Shown here: positions 1-15,200 of the stretch, one piece after another | Numbering within the stretch: position 1 is the stretch's first letter | How the letters are laid out: every line of letters starts with the position of its first letter | Assembly (NCBI GenBank): GCA_013400155.1 | Contig: VXBM01000284.1 | Coordinates: forward strand, 716,973-780,972 | Length of the DNA: 64,000 nucleotides | Origin: Helopsaltes ochotensis | Lineage: Eukaryota > Chordata > Aves > Passeriformes > Locustellidae | Direction of reading: 5' to 3' | Notes under the pieces: model-generated | What the model was told of the DNA's origin: nothing | Seen by the model: only the letters and a program-made list of their open reading frames with translations | The model's database searches: none | Program-made: the position numbers and the translations under genes

Positions 1-14
1 GTTATGCTACTCAC

Positions 15-256
15 GTTGTGTTGCTGTCTGAGCACTCAGAGCCAGAAATATCCACATTCTCTGTTAAAAATGTTGCATTTGTCAAATCTATTAAAACTGA
101 ACGGTTGGCTTTGAGGCTGAAATTACTAGCATGAAAAAGGATGCACGTAAAATTTCCAGTGGTCACATTCAGAGGAGGATATGATAAACTGTCTTCTTCT
201 TCAGCAGCCATTAATTGTCGTCTTAAGTCTGCCACCACATTAGTTCTTCTAGAAAT
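15..256 (-). CDS. ATP6AP1-like exon 7 (last one in window)
   Basis: Encodes residues 212-291. The acceptor is a TTATTCCAG just above 256 and the donor is AAC|GTGAGT just below 15. Length 242 nt, entering in phase 0 and leaving in phase 2. It opens with ISRRTNVVADLRRQLM, the counterpart of the segment after the convertase site in ATP6AP1, then YPPLNVT and CILFHASNFSL, the start of the conserved membrane-proximal luminal domain. N-glycosylation sequons are dense: NVT, NFT, NFS, NRS, NAT and NTT. Further exons must follow to the left. Confidence 0.88.
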
Positions 257-3200
257 CTGGAATAACAACACATTAACAATTCATCCCTTTGTGAGAGTCA
301 TTTCAGTTGCAAACAGACCTTCACCATTCTGAACCATAAGCACCTGTTCTTCTGAAATCATCAATCAGCCTCAGTATTTGTTACTGCCTATCTATTTAAC
401 TGGTGGTCTGGAGGCTAATGAGGCAAAGTTAACCAAGGTTTCCATGGCTAGGTGTCCACATGTAAAAATAAGTACAACTGATACTAGGCAAATGAACGTA
501 AAATTTCAACTTGCTGGTTCAGTGACACTTCCCCCTTAAGTAACAGTAACAGTTTTTGCAGTCTTCATTTTAACAGGCATGAGAGCAGTTTACTTAGCTA
601 CAGCAAGCTTATTTTTAGACTCTTCTGATGGTTTCTGGAAAAAGAAGACCTTTGCTCATTTGGTTGCTGTTGTGAACTCCTACAAAGAAACACATCTGCT
701 TTTAGGATATTTCCAGGAATTCCATTTAGTAGGTAATGATTTTTAAAAATGTGCCCAGGGCATCCTTGGTAAAGCAGCCCCACAGATATCAACAGTTAAA
801 GCAATCTTACCTTATCATACAACAAATTTATTCTGTTCTTATCTTATCCTCACTTCCTACTCTAGTCTTATCTGGGATATTCCCCCTATTTTTGAGTCCC
901 ATGTCAGCTTTACAACTTTTTGTGCTACAAGTGGCCTCCACCCTTTCATAACTCTAGGGTACAAGAAATGAAAAGCATCACAAGGGTTACAAGGGTTACT
1001 GGAACTGTAATTGTGGGGAGCTATTGCCTAGAACTACTTTTCATGGGTTTAGAAACCCATGAAACCCATGGGTTTAGTCAAGGACCATTTTCCAGTCTGA
1101 AACAGAGACTACGATATCACTTTATAACCTGCCTGTGGAGAGGAGCCCCAAAAGATTTTTGTCAGCTTAGCAGCTGCTCTGTAAACCCTATTGGCCATCT
1201 GTTATGTTTCAGCTTGTCTTTGCAGGTACCTCATTCTATCAATTAAGCAGAATGGGCTGCATTAAATGCATTGACTAAATGCTCCAGTGAAGAATGCAAT
1301 CTTCCCCTCCCAAACATGCATACTTTATGAATTTCTTTTTAATTCAGAGTAGTGCCTTTTCAAATACATCAGAACAAGCATTATTTTAAATGAATACCAT
1401 TTTCTTTAAAAGAAGAGGGTACAACAAAAGAAAATATTCAACTTTTGATATAAAACTTAAAATCTTTCCTTAGACTTTCCTGAAATGTAATCATTTTATT
1501 TCAAACTGAGAGGAAAAGCTGAAGTCTAAATTATATCCTGTCTAACTATTGACTTCACTATGCGGGCACCATGTATCATCTAAAGAGGGCCTTAAAAACC
1601 ACCTGCTAAGAGCTGAAAACAGTGTTACATTGGATATTGTGATTGGGATAACTTGGGGGATTAAGTCAAAGTACCTTAAAATAAAAAGAAAGCTATTAAA
1701 ATATAATCACAAGACTACAGCTTTATTTCTATTGCTCTCGGAGCGGTATTTGCAGTGAGGCTCTTACATACATATTCACTTGTCTCTCTCAGAAAGCATA
1801 TGAACCAAAAGAGTGTAAACCTGGAAAAAAGGGCTTTCAGAGACAAAGAAATGCACTAGTTTGATAGGAATAGTCAGATCCATCAGGTCAGTGCACAGCT
1901 CCAAGGCTGGTGTCAGTGGAAAAATTTTGCGTTTGTTGACCATGGGATAATCTTCTCAACATGATGTCCACTGACACCTGACAGGATGCACCTGTCTCAG
2001 AGAAGAAGAGCTCTAGCCCAGGAACTAGTGGGGCTGGATGACAAAGCTTTAAATGAGCTTGGAAGGGGGAAAGGAACAAAACCAGGCTGTCCAGTGATGA
2101 GCAATGAGATGGTGTGCCAAAGCTTGGGGAAATGAGCATTAATGGGGTCCCTCAATCTGCTTCCAGCTCAGCATATTCTGTGATTCTGTGAATTAAGCAT
2201 GCTCGAAAACAGAGAGAGATTTTTAAAAATTTAGTCTTCAGGTTGGAAGGAGGATTTCTGAAACAGCCCAGCCTGGGACTCACTGGAGACGTGAAGATAG
2301 CAGTTGCTCCTTCCGGGTTACTGAAGTGGAAAGCTGAGAGATTCCCCACTATGCCCCTGTTTCTCTGTTTTAGGAATGTTTTCTTTTTCTTTTGCTGAAC
2401 AAACATGAAACAAAATCATTCTCTGATATCATCTATTTCATGCTAAACTATAAATTAAAGACACTTCCTTGACAAAGGCATTATATTTACACTGAATTAC
2501 TGTAAATCAAATTAGATTATTTAGGAAAAATACATCTTGGAAATGTTGCCAATCATTAAACCATATTTAATTCCGTCTTTCAGTGCGCTCTTCTTCACCT
2601 AATCTGAACTGAGGGATGTGAAATCACTGTCTTATTTTCTGAATTTATCAATGGTATTTTTGATCTCAGTCATGCAGCGAACAACAAGACCTGATTAAAT
2701 AATGCACAGAAAAGAAAAAGAAAGGGTGCCACTTACATTGTCCTAGACCACAATGGAATGTTGTAATTACTAACTGAACCTGCAATAGAGGTAGCCTGAA
2801 CAAACTTCTTCCCTTTGATCTGTTTTTCAAACCTCCTAATTTAGAATCATTTCTCTTGGAAACAAGAAAGGAAAGCAGATCTGGCAACATTTTGATACAC
2901 AACATACAAATCTTTTTCAAAGCAAACAGCCCTTACATCCAAAATTACTCATTTTGTTGCTGTTGCCACAATTTTGTTGGCTCTTCCAACAGAGTGGCTA
3001 GAGACAAGAAAAAAGATTTTGGGGCCATTTTATATATTTGAAATTAGAGTTGAAAACAAATATAAATCAAATAGTTGTAAACACATATGAGAACCATAAA
3101 AAATATAATCATTTCATTTACTGAAATGATGAATGGTAACGAACAACAGGAACAGACTACATTTTACACTGGTTACAACATGAGATTTTTGAATATCAGT

Positions 3201-6200
3201 TAAATACATGATTGTGTCCTGTTTCAATCTTTTGTTTTTTGACTTCTTATTGCTGTGTTAAGGTGTGCACATCAAGAATAAGAAAACTGTCCTGGTGGTG
3301 CTTGCTGCTCCTTTTCATTTCTGATTTCATTGCTGATTTCATTTCAAATCAGCATAGATTTACGACCACATCCTCTCTGTAGGATTGCTGTTCTTATTGA
3401 AAAGGTATTCCTGTACTTTCAGGGAGGGAGGTGAGTAGGCAGAAGGGTCCATTCCCTCTTTTTATGCTGTGTTTTAGTTTATTCCATACATCCATACTAC
3501 ATTGTGCACTATAGTGTGATCTCTGTATATACCTGTTCTGGATGGCAAATGGCAATTTTTCCAATTTTAGACATAACATGATTAAGCCAGTTGTTAGTAT
3601 TGCAAAACTACATAAGAATCCTAGCTTCTAATACTAAAAAAAAAAAAAAAAAAGGTGCAGTATCAGAGCCAGATACTGTTTATTAGTATTGTACAGCATA
3701 GCAAAAATGAAGAAAATAACCTGAAAATATTTAGGGAATGCATGTATAAGTTCAAAATACATGGCAAAAATGAGGAAAAAGAATCTTTTTGGATCACATA
3801 TGATGGCCTGAATCATGAAGTGCAAGGTCCAAGGAAGGGAGGGCAGGCACTGCAACTGCTAAAATAACACCACAAAGAGAAATACCTTTTACCTGAACTG
3901 AATTTTGGGTTTGGTAGATGGAACTGCATCAACTGTAATTCTTTTCACAGGATACCGAAAGAACTGTATGCTTATATTTTCTCAAATTGTTTTAACAGGG
4001 ACCATCAAAATCTTTTTTTTTTTTTTTTTTTTGGAAAGATATCCTTTAAAAAATGTCACTAGGAGGCTGCCATGTGCTCAGTGCAGGGGTTCTGCAGAAT
4101 GGCAGATCATGCTTCTTTCTGGGGTTTGGCTGTGGCATATCAGAAGCCACTCAGCATTCACATCCCAGCCAAGTATCAGCACATTTCAAATGCTTTTCCT
4201 GAAATTATCATTTCATATCTCTTCCCACACAAACAGATCAGTTTTCCGCCATGTTTTCTATTCAATGTGGCATCATGGCGTCACTATGGATAGCATCACC
4301 ACCACCCCTGATAATACACCCATTTTCCCGAAGGATAGTGTATCACGAATCCGTGATACAGGCAATGTCACTGCTAAAGGTCAACAATTTGAAAGGCAAG
4401 CATTAGAATTTGGTATAACTGTAAAAATGTTCTTTGTGGTGTCAAGTTCACAAAATCACGCAGCAAACAGAAATATATTATATTTGATTGGACTTATTTC
4501 ATTCACCTGTCAGTGGAAGACTGTAGCATAACAGTGTTTTAAGCTGTCAAAATCTAGAACATTAGGCAGAGTTACCAATTATCTCTATTTTTGAAAGTTT
4601 AAACAGTTTACATTTTTTTGATTTCTAATGTTTTGGGATTTTGGTTTTTAATTCCCTTCTAGGCTGACTTATAGCTGCCTCAAACCTCGAAGTGTTTAAG
4701 GCCCGGGGTTGGACGGGGATTAGAGCAGCCTGGTCTACTTGAAGCTCTCTCTGCTCATGGCACGGGGATTGGAACTGGATGATCTTTAGGGTCCCTTCCA
4801 ACCCTATTTTACGTATTTGTACAGCAACTGTAAGCCTACTAAACAAGACATCAGAACAAATTTCAATAGCATAGTGATATTTTTCTGAGAAGAATCCTTG
4901 ACCTCTACTTCCCACCTCTATTATTACTCTGATGAAGCAGGTAAAAAAGAAATGGGCATTCATTTACTAACAATGATTACTATCATTTTAGTGCCTCACA
5001 GGATATATGACCAACCTTACCGTCTCACATTAGTATCTGATGGCTTCCCTGTTGAACCATGCACACTTCTACCAGCAAGCCAAATGGCTTGGCAGCTGTG
5101 ACACTCAGCTTGTACCTCGTGTTCTGCATCACTCAAAGTTTTTTCACAAAAACAAGGCTGGGACATGAATGTTAAAGTCAAAACGCACGTCTTGCAGTAC
5201 GAGATAATGATCTCATTGCAAAGCACAATGTTCTCTTTTATAATTGATAGAACTGCTGTGACGTGTGGAGATTACCCAAGTCATGAGCGAGAATTTCAAG
5301 ATCTGTTAGAAGAGGCAATAAAACCACAGTACTTATCACGCTGCTCAGTTCAGTGGCCTGCATAAACACAATCTGCAGTATCAGCATACATGGCTAGATG
5401 TGCTTCTTCACAGGCCTGTCCTTTAGCAGCAGTGGGATGGATAAATGATCTCTTGACTGTCATTTACAGAGAATGCAACTACTCTGTGCCACAGACACTG
5501 TGCAGAGATGAGAGTTAGAGGGGACCATGTAAGCAACAGAACCCAGAGCAGAGCAAGGTGTTGTGATGCAGCACTTGTGAAAACAATTCCACTTGAAAGG
5601 CTTTAAAATAAGCCAATGTATGGCACATACAACAACATCTGTAAATGCAGTCCCCGTTTTCTGAAGAAATGTATATTTCCTGTTATTGTCTTGCTACAAC
5701 TTTCAATGGATTTTTATACTGAACTTTTTCATCTAACCTAAGAAAAAGCAGGAATTAAACTATAAAAATATCCTGATTTTAGAAAGTAAATCAGAATACG
5801 TACAAGCTGGAATAGCAGCAAGAAGGAGCTACTACACTTAATTCGCTACCTTAAATTTCAGTTAGGACAAATAACCCAAACGCAATTATTTCAATGAAAA
5901 CAATGTATTGGTCGTCTTCAACAGTGTTAGAACTACCTTGCACCTTTTTAGTAGATCAGATTTTGCAAACAATATACAAAAGAGAGAAAAAAGAATATAT
6001 TAAGAACTTGCCTTGTAAAACAAAATTAATCCTGAAAGGCATCTACCAGATGTATCATTCAAGAAATATCTGCTGATGCCAATGTCCCCAGGCTGAGCAT
6101 TAGATTTTGGGCCCTGTTTCAGGCAATTCTGCTACAGGGATAAAAGAAGCTACAGATTTTGCATAATTTTTAGACTGCTAGGGGAATACCCACATCCAAC

Positions 6201-9200
6201 TGGTTATTTCCCCCCCCTTTCTTATGTCCATATGTAAAATTCAGGTTGCTATGGGAGATGTGAAAAAGGATGGAGGAGCGTCTGCTGCAATAAAATGGAA
6301 CAGATATGCAGTGAGATTTGGACAGAGGTTACACAGGGGTCTTGTGGGTTACTTAATTGAAAAATGCAGACAGGAGCCAAAGTGTGTTACTCATAGTGCT
6401 GGGAGAGTTGCCAACACTGTTTGTCCCAGATGTAGGCTAGTCACAGGGAAATTAAAAATCTGAAGACCCATAAAATTTTCCCTTTCTCTTCTTAATATTT
6501 GGATCCTGCAGGATTTTAGAGGACTAATCTGCAAAACTGGCCAAAAATTTCTAACAAAATGGATCTTTTGACAGGGAAGTTAAAACGAGCATTTTTTTTT
6601 TCACAGAAAAATCTATAAAAAGGTTTTTAACTTCTACTCTGCTTTCTTGCACTTAATATCCACATAACTTTTCTGACAGTGGGATATGTAAGCTAAAAGG
6701 TATGTATATATATAAATAAAATCTGCATCAGAAAGTCTAGACAGAGCTAATCTTGGAAATAATATCCATGGATTTTTTAAGATTTCCAAGCTTTAGTTTC
6801 TCTTGACAAACCTTTCTTCATCTTCCAAGTTTTTCTCAAAATAGACGTTTCCACCAAAACCTAGTTAAATATTCCAGTTAGCACACCTCAGCCACAATTG
6901 CATAATTTCCTTTATCTCCTACCTGTCTTTAGCTCATCAATTAAACGAAAATGCAATCGAAAATGAAACCAAAGCATGCAATCTTTCCCAGCAGCTAAGT
7001 GGAACCACCACCTCTGTGTCTGCTAGTTATGGATCCTTGTCAGGACATTTTGATATGAAACTTTGGAAAATGGAAATTTATAAGGTGAGAAATTAGAATT
7101 TCTTATTAGAAAACAAACACCAACTTCCTTCCAGCATTCTCCTGGGATTGCTTTAGCAGTTTGATGCCTACTGTTGTTCTTATGCCACATCCAAGCTTCA
7201 ATGCCAGGTAATGGCAAGCCTGGCTGGGGATTTGGTTCAACCACAGTCAGTTACTCCTGCTGGAAGGTCAGATCCTGAGAACTAAGGATCAGGAGCAAGG
7301 AGAATATTTTTAGGGTCATAAGGAAATAGTGTATTGTGGAGAAGGAATGAGTTTTTAACAGTGAGAGGGGACAGCAGAATCCAACATCCACCTTCCAATA
7401 GTTCTGCTCAGCGTAAGGTAAGAAACCCTCCTTGTTCTGTTGCAGAATTTTGCAAGTGATTTGGCTGAAAGCCCCAGAAGAAGAGATATCTAGCTGTTAA
7501 AATAACTGAGGTTTAACTTTCATACTGTAGTGCACTAAAAAGTAGAACATGATTCTTCTGATTCATTAAATTTCAATCTAGGAAATCACTCAATTACTTG
7601 GTTTAAATCAGAAATCAAATCACAGAGTAATAGTTGCAGTGTTTCAATAAAATTCTAAACATTGAGGTTTTCATAAAACAGAAAAGACAAAACAAGAACA
7701 AAATATACCCTGTAATATCAAATTTGATGTCAGGCATCACTTTATGTACAGCTTTCAAAGTAATGCTTCCATCAACAAATTAAAAAATATGTCTGTGGCA
7801 TTTTGTCAGGAAAGGGATTAATTTCTTGCCTTTTTTCTGGTCTACCAGTGACACTAAGGACATACAGCAACACAATAACAGATTCCTGTGTGAGGCTGGA
7901 ATGAGTGGTAGGCCTGCATGGGTCAGAGCAGTGCTACCTTACTAGGTGGGATCCCAGAAGAAACAATGACTTGTCAACCTCACACAGGGCAAATTTACCT
8001 CTTCTCTTCCAGCACCCCCAGCTAACACTCCAGGGGGGCATTGGCAAGTCCCAGAGCTCTCCCACCACTGCCTCTAGCTCTGCTGTACTTTTAATGCTGT
8101 TAGCACAGGTGACTGTACTGGGGTCTGACCACACAGGACTGTTTCCTCAAAGGATACTCATACCGCAGCTTTCTTTAATCAGTCAATTTTCTAATTAGAC
8201 AGCTTTCTGAAAGGAAGGATATAATGTATTAGTTGACTGGACTACATTTCAATTTAAAGTTGTCAACCAGCAGGAATGGGTAATACAATCCTCAGAAAGA
8301 AATAAGCTTTGTGTTCCAATACCAAAACAGAGCATTAAAATTCTGTTAACCTTTTATTAACTCCTTGGCTACTTCTTAGCTTTGTATGCTTAGTGGTCTA
8401 ATGTACGAACTATAGAGACTTGCATGCAATTCCAGGTTTACAGATTTTTATGGAAAAGCCTCTAGGATTTAATAAAAATAACTTTTAGAGAGAACATTTC
8501 AATATCCATCCCTAAGAGAAAGGTATATTCCTCTGCTAAGACCATAAATATGTTTGAAAATCCATTAAAAATTATCATACTTTATCCTAACTTTAGAAGC
8601 CTGCATGCTGCACTTAGGAGTTTAAATGTCTGCATATTTTGACAGTTGGACTCAGTGATTCTAGAGGTCTTTTCCAACCTTAATGATTCTACGGTTTTGT
8701 ATACAATGACTATGTGTGAATAATGATGTCCCATCTTTACTCTTTCAAATAGCAGGAAATCATTAGCTGATGGCTTTGAACAGTCTAATACTTCAGGGAA
8801 TCACATTCAGGGCAAGAGTTAAAAATTAGAGAAAAACACAGCTGCTACATGCATAAATATAGCAGATCTAGAACAGCACAGCAAAGTGTCTTCCTACCAC
8901 AAAACATTGAAGTCCCAAAAATCAAAACTTTTTGTGGCACTACATAAAGAAAATAATTTTTTTTCAGAAATTTTTATAAAGTGAAAAGAAAGAAAGAATA
9001 CTAAATTTCATTTGAAACTGAAATTTAATAAACCAGACTTCTTCTAACTGTATTATCGACTGGATGCACTGAAACTTAGGGGTTTGTTATTCTGCCAACA
9101 GATCTCACACTTCCCAGGATATGTGATCTGCATTTTACTGATTAAGAGCAAATTTTTATGTCCTGCGTTAGTAAAGTGTGTCTTTGTTCCTCTAACAGCT

Positions 9201-12200
9201 ATTTCTCTAGCACAGACAACTGAGGCTGCAGTACAAAACAAATGATACAAGATACAAATGGGTTTTTTCAGTGCACAGAGCTTCCTAGTGATTCCACCAG
9301 CTTGTTCTTTTACAAGCTTTCATTTAATTTCCTATGGAGGGAAGGAAGACAAGGAGTACTGCCAGTAGATATTTAGGGTGAGGTTTGCTCTGACCACATG
9401 CAGAGGCCACCCAACCCTACAGCCACACATCTCTCAGCTCCTGGCTTTTCAGCCCCAGGTATCTCATGGCGGGGGGATTCACATACATGGTCAACCTCTG
9501 GGTAGATATTTCCCATTTCTAACCCTGTGCTTCTCTAAAATGGGACTGTACATCTCCCTGTGAAAAGATCATGCCAAGTCTTTGGTGTTGGGAGAAGGCA
9601 CTGAAGACACAAGTCTCTGTGTTCACCAGTAGCAATGAAGAGGGAAAGGATTCAGAGCTCCCAGAGGCAATTTGCAAGGATCAAATTCGCAATGGATCAC
9701 AAGGATCCAATCACAAGGATCTCGAGAATCCAGCCAGTTTCGCTGTACTGAAAGGAGGGAACACTGCACCAAGCTTGACCTGCCACCTACCCGATTTTCA
9801 GCTGACACAGTCACTTCTCCTTATGGATTTCCTGGTTGCCAGCAGAGCAATGATTTACGTGCAGCAGGCTTTTTTTTATGGTGTGGCAATTATTTTCATT
9901 TTCAGAGGTAGCAGTTCTACAACAACCTAATAGGCAAGCATGAGGAGGAAAATCTGTGAGCTTCTTATAGTGGAGCTTTGCTTATTCTGTTGGCTGCCTC
10001 TTCCAGCTCTTGGCCTTTAGTTAAATAAGTTATATATTACTTTTTACACTCCTGTCCCAGAGAAATGCTATGTCAATATCCCAAGCTTCCTCTGCCAAGA
10101 CACGAGACCAACTAAACTGTGTGAGGGCAAAGGTCCACCTAGCTCACAGCCAGAGCTCCTGATAGTAAGTGGCAGCTGAAATAAGGAAAGGGTAAATACA
10201 AACAATACTTGTCCTAGGATGCACTCCTTGATTCCTGTAATCTTTGGGTTAGAAACCTTCAGGGCTGAAGGTTGCATTCAAATCAACAGATGTAATATGA
10301 CCTTCTTTCTGCCCATCTTCTCTATCTTTCTTACATTAGTAATCACTGGAATCTGTGTGCTTTTGTCATCCAAAAATAGTTCACTTTATTTCTTTAAAGG
10401 ATTTTGCTGCTCCTGAATTCCCATGTTATGGTCTGAGTGGTCACTGTCATGAATATTTTCCAGAGAAAACAAGTAATATTTCCTGTTCAACTTCTCCACC
10501 TAATTGGCATTTTTATTTATTATTCCCCTCTTGAATTTCCCTCACTTGTCCTAGCTGCAATATTTTAATCTTGTAGTTTCACTGTATCCTTTGGAGATGA
10601 GGTGGCCAGAACCACATGCTCTATTCCACTGGCAGACTTGTACTCAGCAAGGGCTGAACTGACACTTCCTGCTTTGCCCTCCTCCTTTCCAAATGGTGGG
10701 TAAGACTGCTTGCTATTCATCCTACTGCTGACTGCTGGGACGTTCCAAGAGATCTACCCACGTTTGTACTGCAATTCCTCTTCTGAGAAACATCAGCCAC
10801 TCACTGCAGTGTAATATGCATATTTGTTTTGCCTACGTGTTACTTTTCTTCAGACTGAATTGTATCTGTCTTTATATCAGTCAGTAATGCAGTGCCATGA
10901 GTGGTTTCTGCAACCTGTCAGTACATAAGCAAACTTTGGCACCTCTGGATTTCAGCCCCCTTTCCATACTAATGAGTGCTGAACAGCACAAGCACCAACA
11001 TCAATCCCCACAGAGTTCCACTGGCAAATACTCCCTACTGTGAATGTGAATCCTTTATTTTCATCCTTTGTTTCCTACCTTTAAAGATTTTACTTCTGCC
11101 ACCAAATAGTTCTACTTTTTTACTCTTTTTACTTTAGCAACGCACTTTTACTTGCAAATGCTATGCCTCTTAGAGAACACTGAAACCACATATTTATGAC
11201 TAAAGTTTCAACCGTTTTTGTCAGTATAGAAGGTAGGTTTCCTGCAAATATTTCTCCAGACATATGGAGCCTCTTTTCAAGCCCCATGTCACACTTGAAA
11301 CATCCTGCTCCTCTACAATGAGGGCTAAACTATTTTTTAAATTTTCATATATATTATAAAAATTGTAATTCAAAAATCATAAATTAGAAATCAGTATGAC
11401 AGTTTGGCAGTTTATTTTAGTTTAAACTTAGCTGAATATACAACCTTGATGATATGACACTATTTTATTCTGGAATGCCTTCTATTGCTAACAGGGTAGC
11501 AACAAAATGTTTTGAGGCTCAATGACTATTGAAAAAGTGTCTGAAGTGAGAGCTTCTTTATGTTCTACCACAGCAATGATCAACACACAGGCCATTTGGC
11601 TTTGCATTGTCACTCATTTTTCTGCATTCCTCTTTTTTATTACATCCAGTACTCTCTGAAAGAATTCCGGTCTAATATGTTTTTATGAATAGTTTTTGGA
11701 TCTGTTGCACATTATTCCTCTGAATCTTAGGTCTGCCATATGATACTGGACTAAATTTGCAAAAAATTAATATTCCTTTTAATTTTCTATATCATACATG
11801 ACTATGTTTTTTGAAGCCTGACTATTACTTTTAATATCCTCACCTCTTTCACTATGTTAATTATGACACAGTTTGGGATGTTTCCATGGGGGGAGAAGGG
11901 TGAGGGGGAAAATGCTTTTTTGACGTATAGTTTGACCTTTTAGTATGTTACGTTGAAGCAGTTTGTATTCCTGATATAAGCCGTGTCAGTCAACATAATT
12001 ACTGGAGATTATTAGGCAATTTATCAAATCACAGATAGATTATTTTATTCCTGATGTTAAAGACATATCACTTGGATATTGCATTCAGCCTCAGTCTTCA
12101 AAGACTGTTCTTAGAATAGGCCTCTAGGATTCTCAGAATATTTATCTCTGTCTCCTGGAATCCAAAATTCCTTTAAAACACAACATCAATCCTTTACAGC

Positions 12201-15200
12201 TCTGTTCTGTCACTTCAATACTTTTTTTACCTAGACATTTTCCTTCCAGAAAATGGAAGGAAAATGTCTAGTTTAGTTTGTCATATAAATATGTTTGTTT
12301 ACAGTTACACATTCCATTTAATCTATCCTATTTTACCCTTATACCTTAATTTCATTCTGCATTATTATGTTTATGACTTCTGTTTCTGACTGTATCTTTT
12401 GGAATACTCATTGCAATTTTTATCCCTGCATTTTACCAGTTTCTGGTAAATTTTAGTCCTAAGCCACAATTCATCCTTACCTGTGTCCTTCTTCACCATA
12501 CCTCCTCCAACCCCAGTTTTCTTGGTCCTTAGTTTTAAAAGTGAAATAAATACAACTTTCTGATTTGGTCTATATGGAACGTCTGTACAGGTTTCATCTA
12601 TGCCTTAAAAACTTATCATCTGAAAATAACAAAACTGATCAGATAGAAATAATAGCTTAGTTCCATGCTGCCTTTCATTTAGCAATGAAGTGCATAAACA
12701 TGTAATATATTATATAAATATAATATAAAATGTAAGCTAAAGTTGTAAAGATGTTTAAAGTAAGTGAATCTTAACTCGTTCTGGTGTAAATTCTAGAGCT
12801 ATAAGTAAAAAACACTAGTTATTTCTCTGAATACCTCACTAACACATGGAATGAATCATACAGAATTGCTAACAAGAATCTCTCACATTTTCATCACTCA
12901 ATTTTGGAACTAATCTGGTTAAATGTTTGTTGATCTAGAGTGACAACTATTTGGCTTTAACCTGCCTCAAGCAGTTCTTTTGTAGTTATTTAAAAATACT
13001 CTATCTGTGTCAGAAAAAAAATGCTTAAACTGAGTTTGATAGGAAATAATCAAATGTACATTCTTCATCTACAAGGAAAAGTTTATGTTTTATTATAATG
13101 GCATTCATTAAGTGGAGAGAGGAGAGGACCAAAGGATAAGGAATTCCTTTTGTTTTCTTCTTTCAGGCTGGAAACACCAATGCTTTATTATACTGCGTCA
13201 AGCTACAGTTGCTCCTTCAAATGTAAAAACAGAAGACTAAACGAATAAGGAAATTCCTGTACTCAAGGATATGTGAGGATATTTAATCTACACCCCAGCT
13301 CCTGAAACAGCATTATAAGAATTTTTCTAATGTTTATTCATGGGAAAGCTCACATTATGTAATGTTTGAGTATATTAAATGGTCAAAAGCATTCCATTAG
13401 CCAGAAGCTGTGAAGTCAGTGGGGTGGCTGTTGCAGCATTTAGTCCCCTTGGAGTGGTAAACTGAAGATTCAACAAAACAGAGGAGAGCTGGATGTAAGT
13501 GGAAGACGCAGCAGAGTAAAATATGATACATTTAAAAAATGTCTTAGATAGAAGGCAGAAACAAAGAAAACATAACCCCAAGCATTTGACAAAGCAGATT
13601 AAAACTTTTCATACTCCTTTTAGCTGGGGTGCACAACCTGAAGATATCTCCAAGAGACATTTTTTAAGTGTCAAAAGTAACCACTTGTATGATAGATTCC
13701 AGTGTTACTTCTGGCTGTAAAAAGTTGCTATAACTCATACAGCTTGGCTCTGAGTGGTATCAAAGACTCAACACACAGAAACACCAACTAGAGTAGACAG
13801 CTTGCAGAGTGAAGGAGTCCAAAGCTGATGGTAACTGAAGCTCTCTGAAAATGTAGAGGCAGTACAGAAAATTTAAACAGCATTTCACAATGCATCTGTA
13901 AAAAGTGGAGTCAACAAAATGAGTATCAGCTGGAATGAAGCCATAAAACTCCTTTTAGCAATATGTGGTCCTTCAGCATTCAATCTCACTGAGAAAAGAT
14001 AACAACTATAAAACTGTCTTGCAGTTTCAGAAGAAAACTAGTAAATGTTACAGGGACACCTATGAGTATGAGAAGGATGGGGAACTTGATGAGATTTATG
14101 ATTTGGAACATACCTGTCTTTAAATCGTTGCAGCCTTTTTAACCTCTCCATTTACAACAGCAAGGTAAAATTATGCATTACAACCATAAGCCAAAAAGTG
14201 GACCAGAAGAAAGCAAAGGAGAGGGGTGACCATGATCAAACTCCTCAAGAACACAGAAATTCATATATTCATGAGGACTCCTGATGAAAGTAGAACAAGG
14301 AAAGCAGAGAGATTTGGTTCTCATAAAAAAGAAAAATAAGCTATCAAATGATTTTCAAAGGGAAGGGAAATCTTGGCCAGACACTCCTCATATCTTGAGA
14401 TAAGTTTCTGGTTTTTAATGGAAAAAAATATGAAAAATGTTGAGTGAGAGTTGTCTGACTATATGTACATGTCAAAATCTAACTTAAGCATGATGACTGC
14501 CTTTAAGGGTGAGTTGCATCTCATCTTGCAGCAGTCTCCTACAAAACAGTCAGAAGGATCATATCCTAAAAACCCCTTGATTGTAAAGAGAACCCTGGTT
14601 GATGACTTCAGATATAGACACATAGACCTCACTTGCCCAGAATTAGGTGATACAAATTACTCTCTTAGCCAGAGAGGTCCAACTCACCCCAGCTAAACCA
14701 GACCTACAAGGCAAAGCATTTCAAAGCATGAGCTGGAATGCTCAGCAGTTACCTTTTGGAGTTACCACATCCTTTGTGAGATGGTGGGAGGAATCATCAA
14801 CTGGTTAGTGAAACCATTTCAAGTACGTCACCAAGTGGTGTCTCTTTCAGAGTCGTAATTCTGTCTTCCAGCTTCAAACCACAGAACCATAGAATGCCTT
14901 TAATTAAAAGGCATATTAAAGTTCATCTAGTTCCAAGCCCCTTGCCATGGGCAGGGACACTTTTCACTAGAGAGGTTGCTAAGGGTCTCATCCAGCCTGG
15001 CCTTGAACACTTCCAGGGATGGGGCATCAGCCTGTTTCAGGGTCTCATCACCCTAATTGCTTCCTAATATCAAATCTAAACCTACTCTCTTTCAGTTTAA
15101 AACCATTCCACTTTTCCTATAACTACATGCTCTTGTAAAAAAGCCTTTCTCCAGCTTTGCTGTAGGTTCCCTTCAGGTACTGGAAGGCCAGCAATTAATT

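Noticed and set aside
3905..4531. 208-codon plus-strand frame
   Set aside because: It translates through a poly-T tract, has no recognisable domain and lies inside an intron of the opposite-strand gene.
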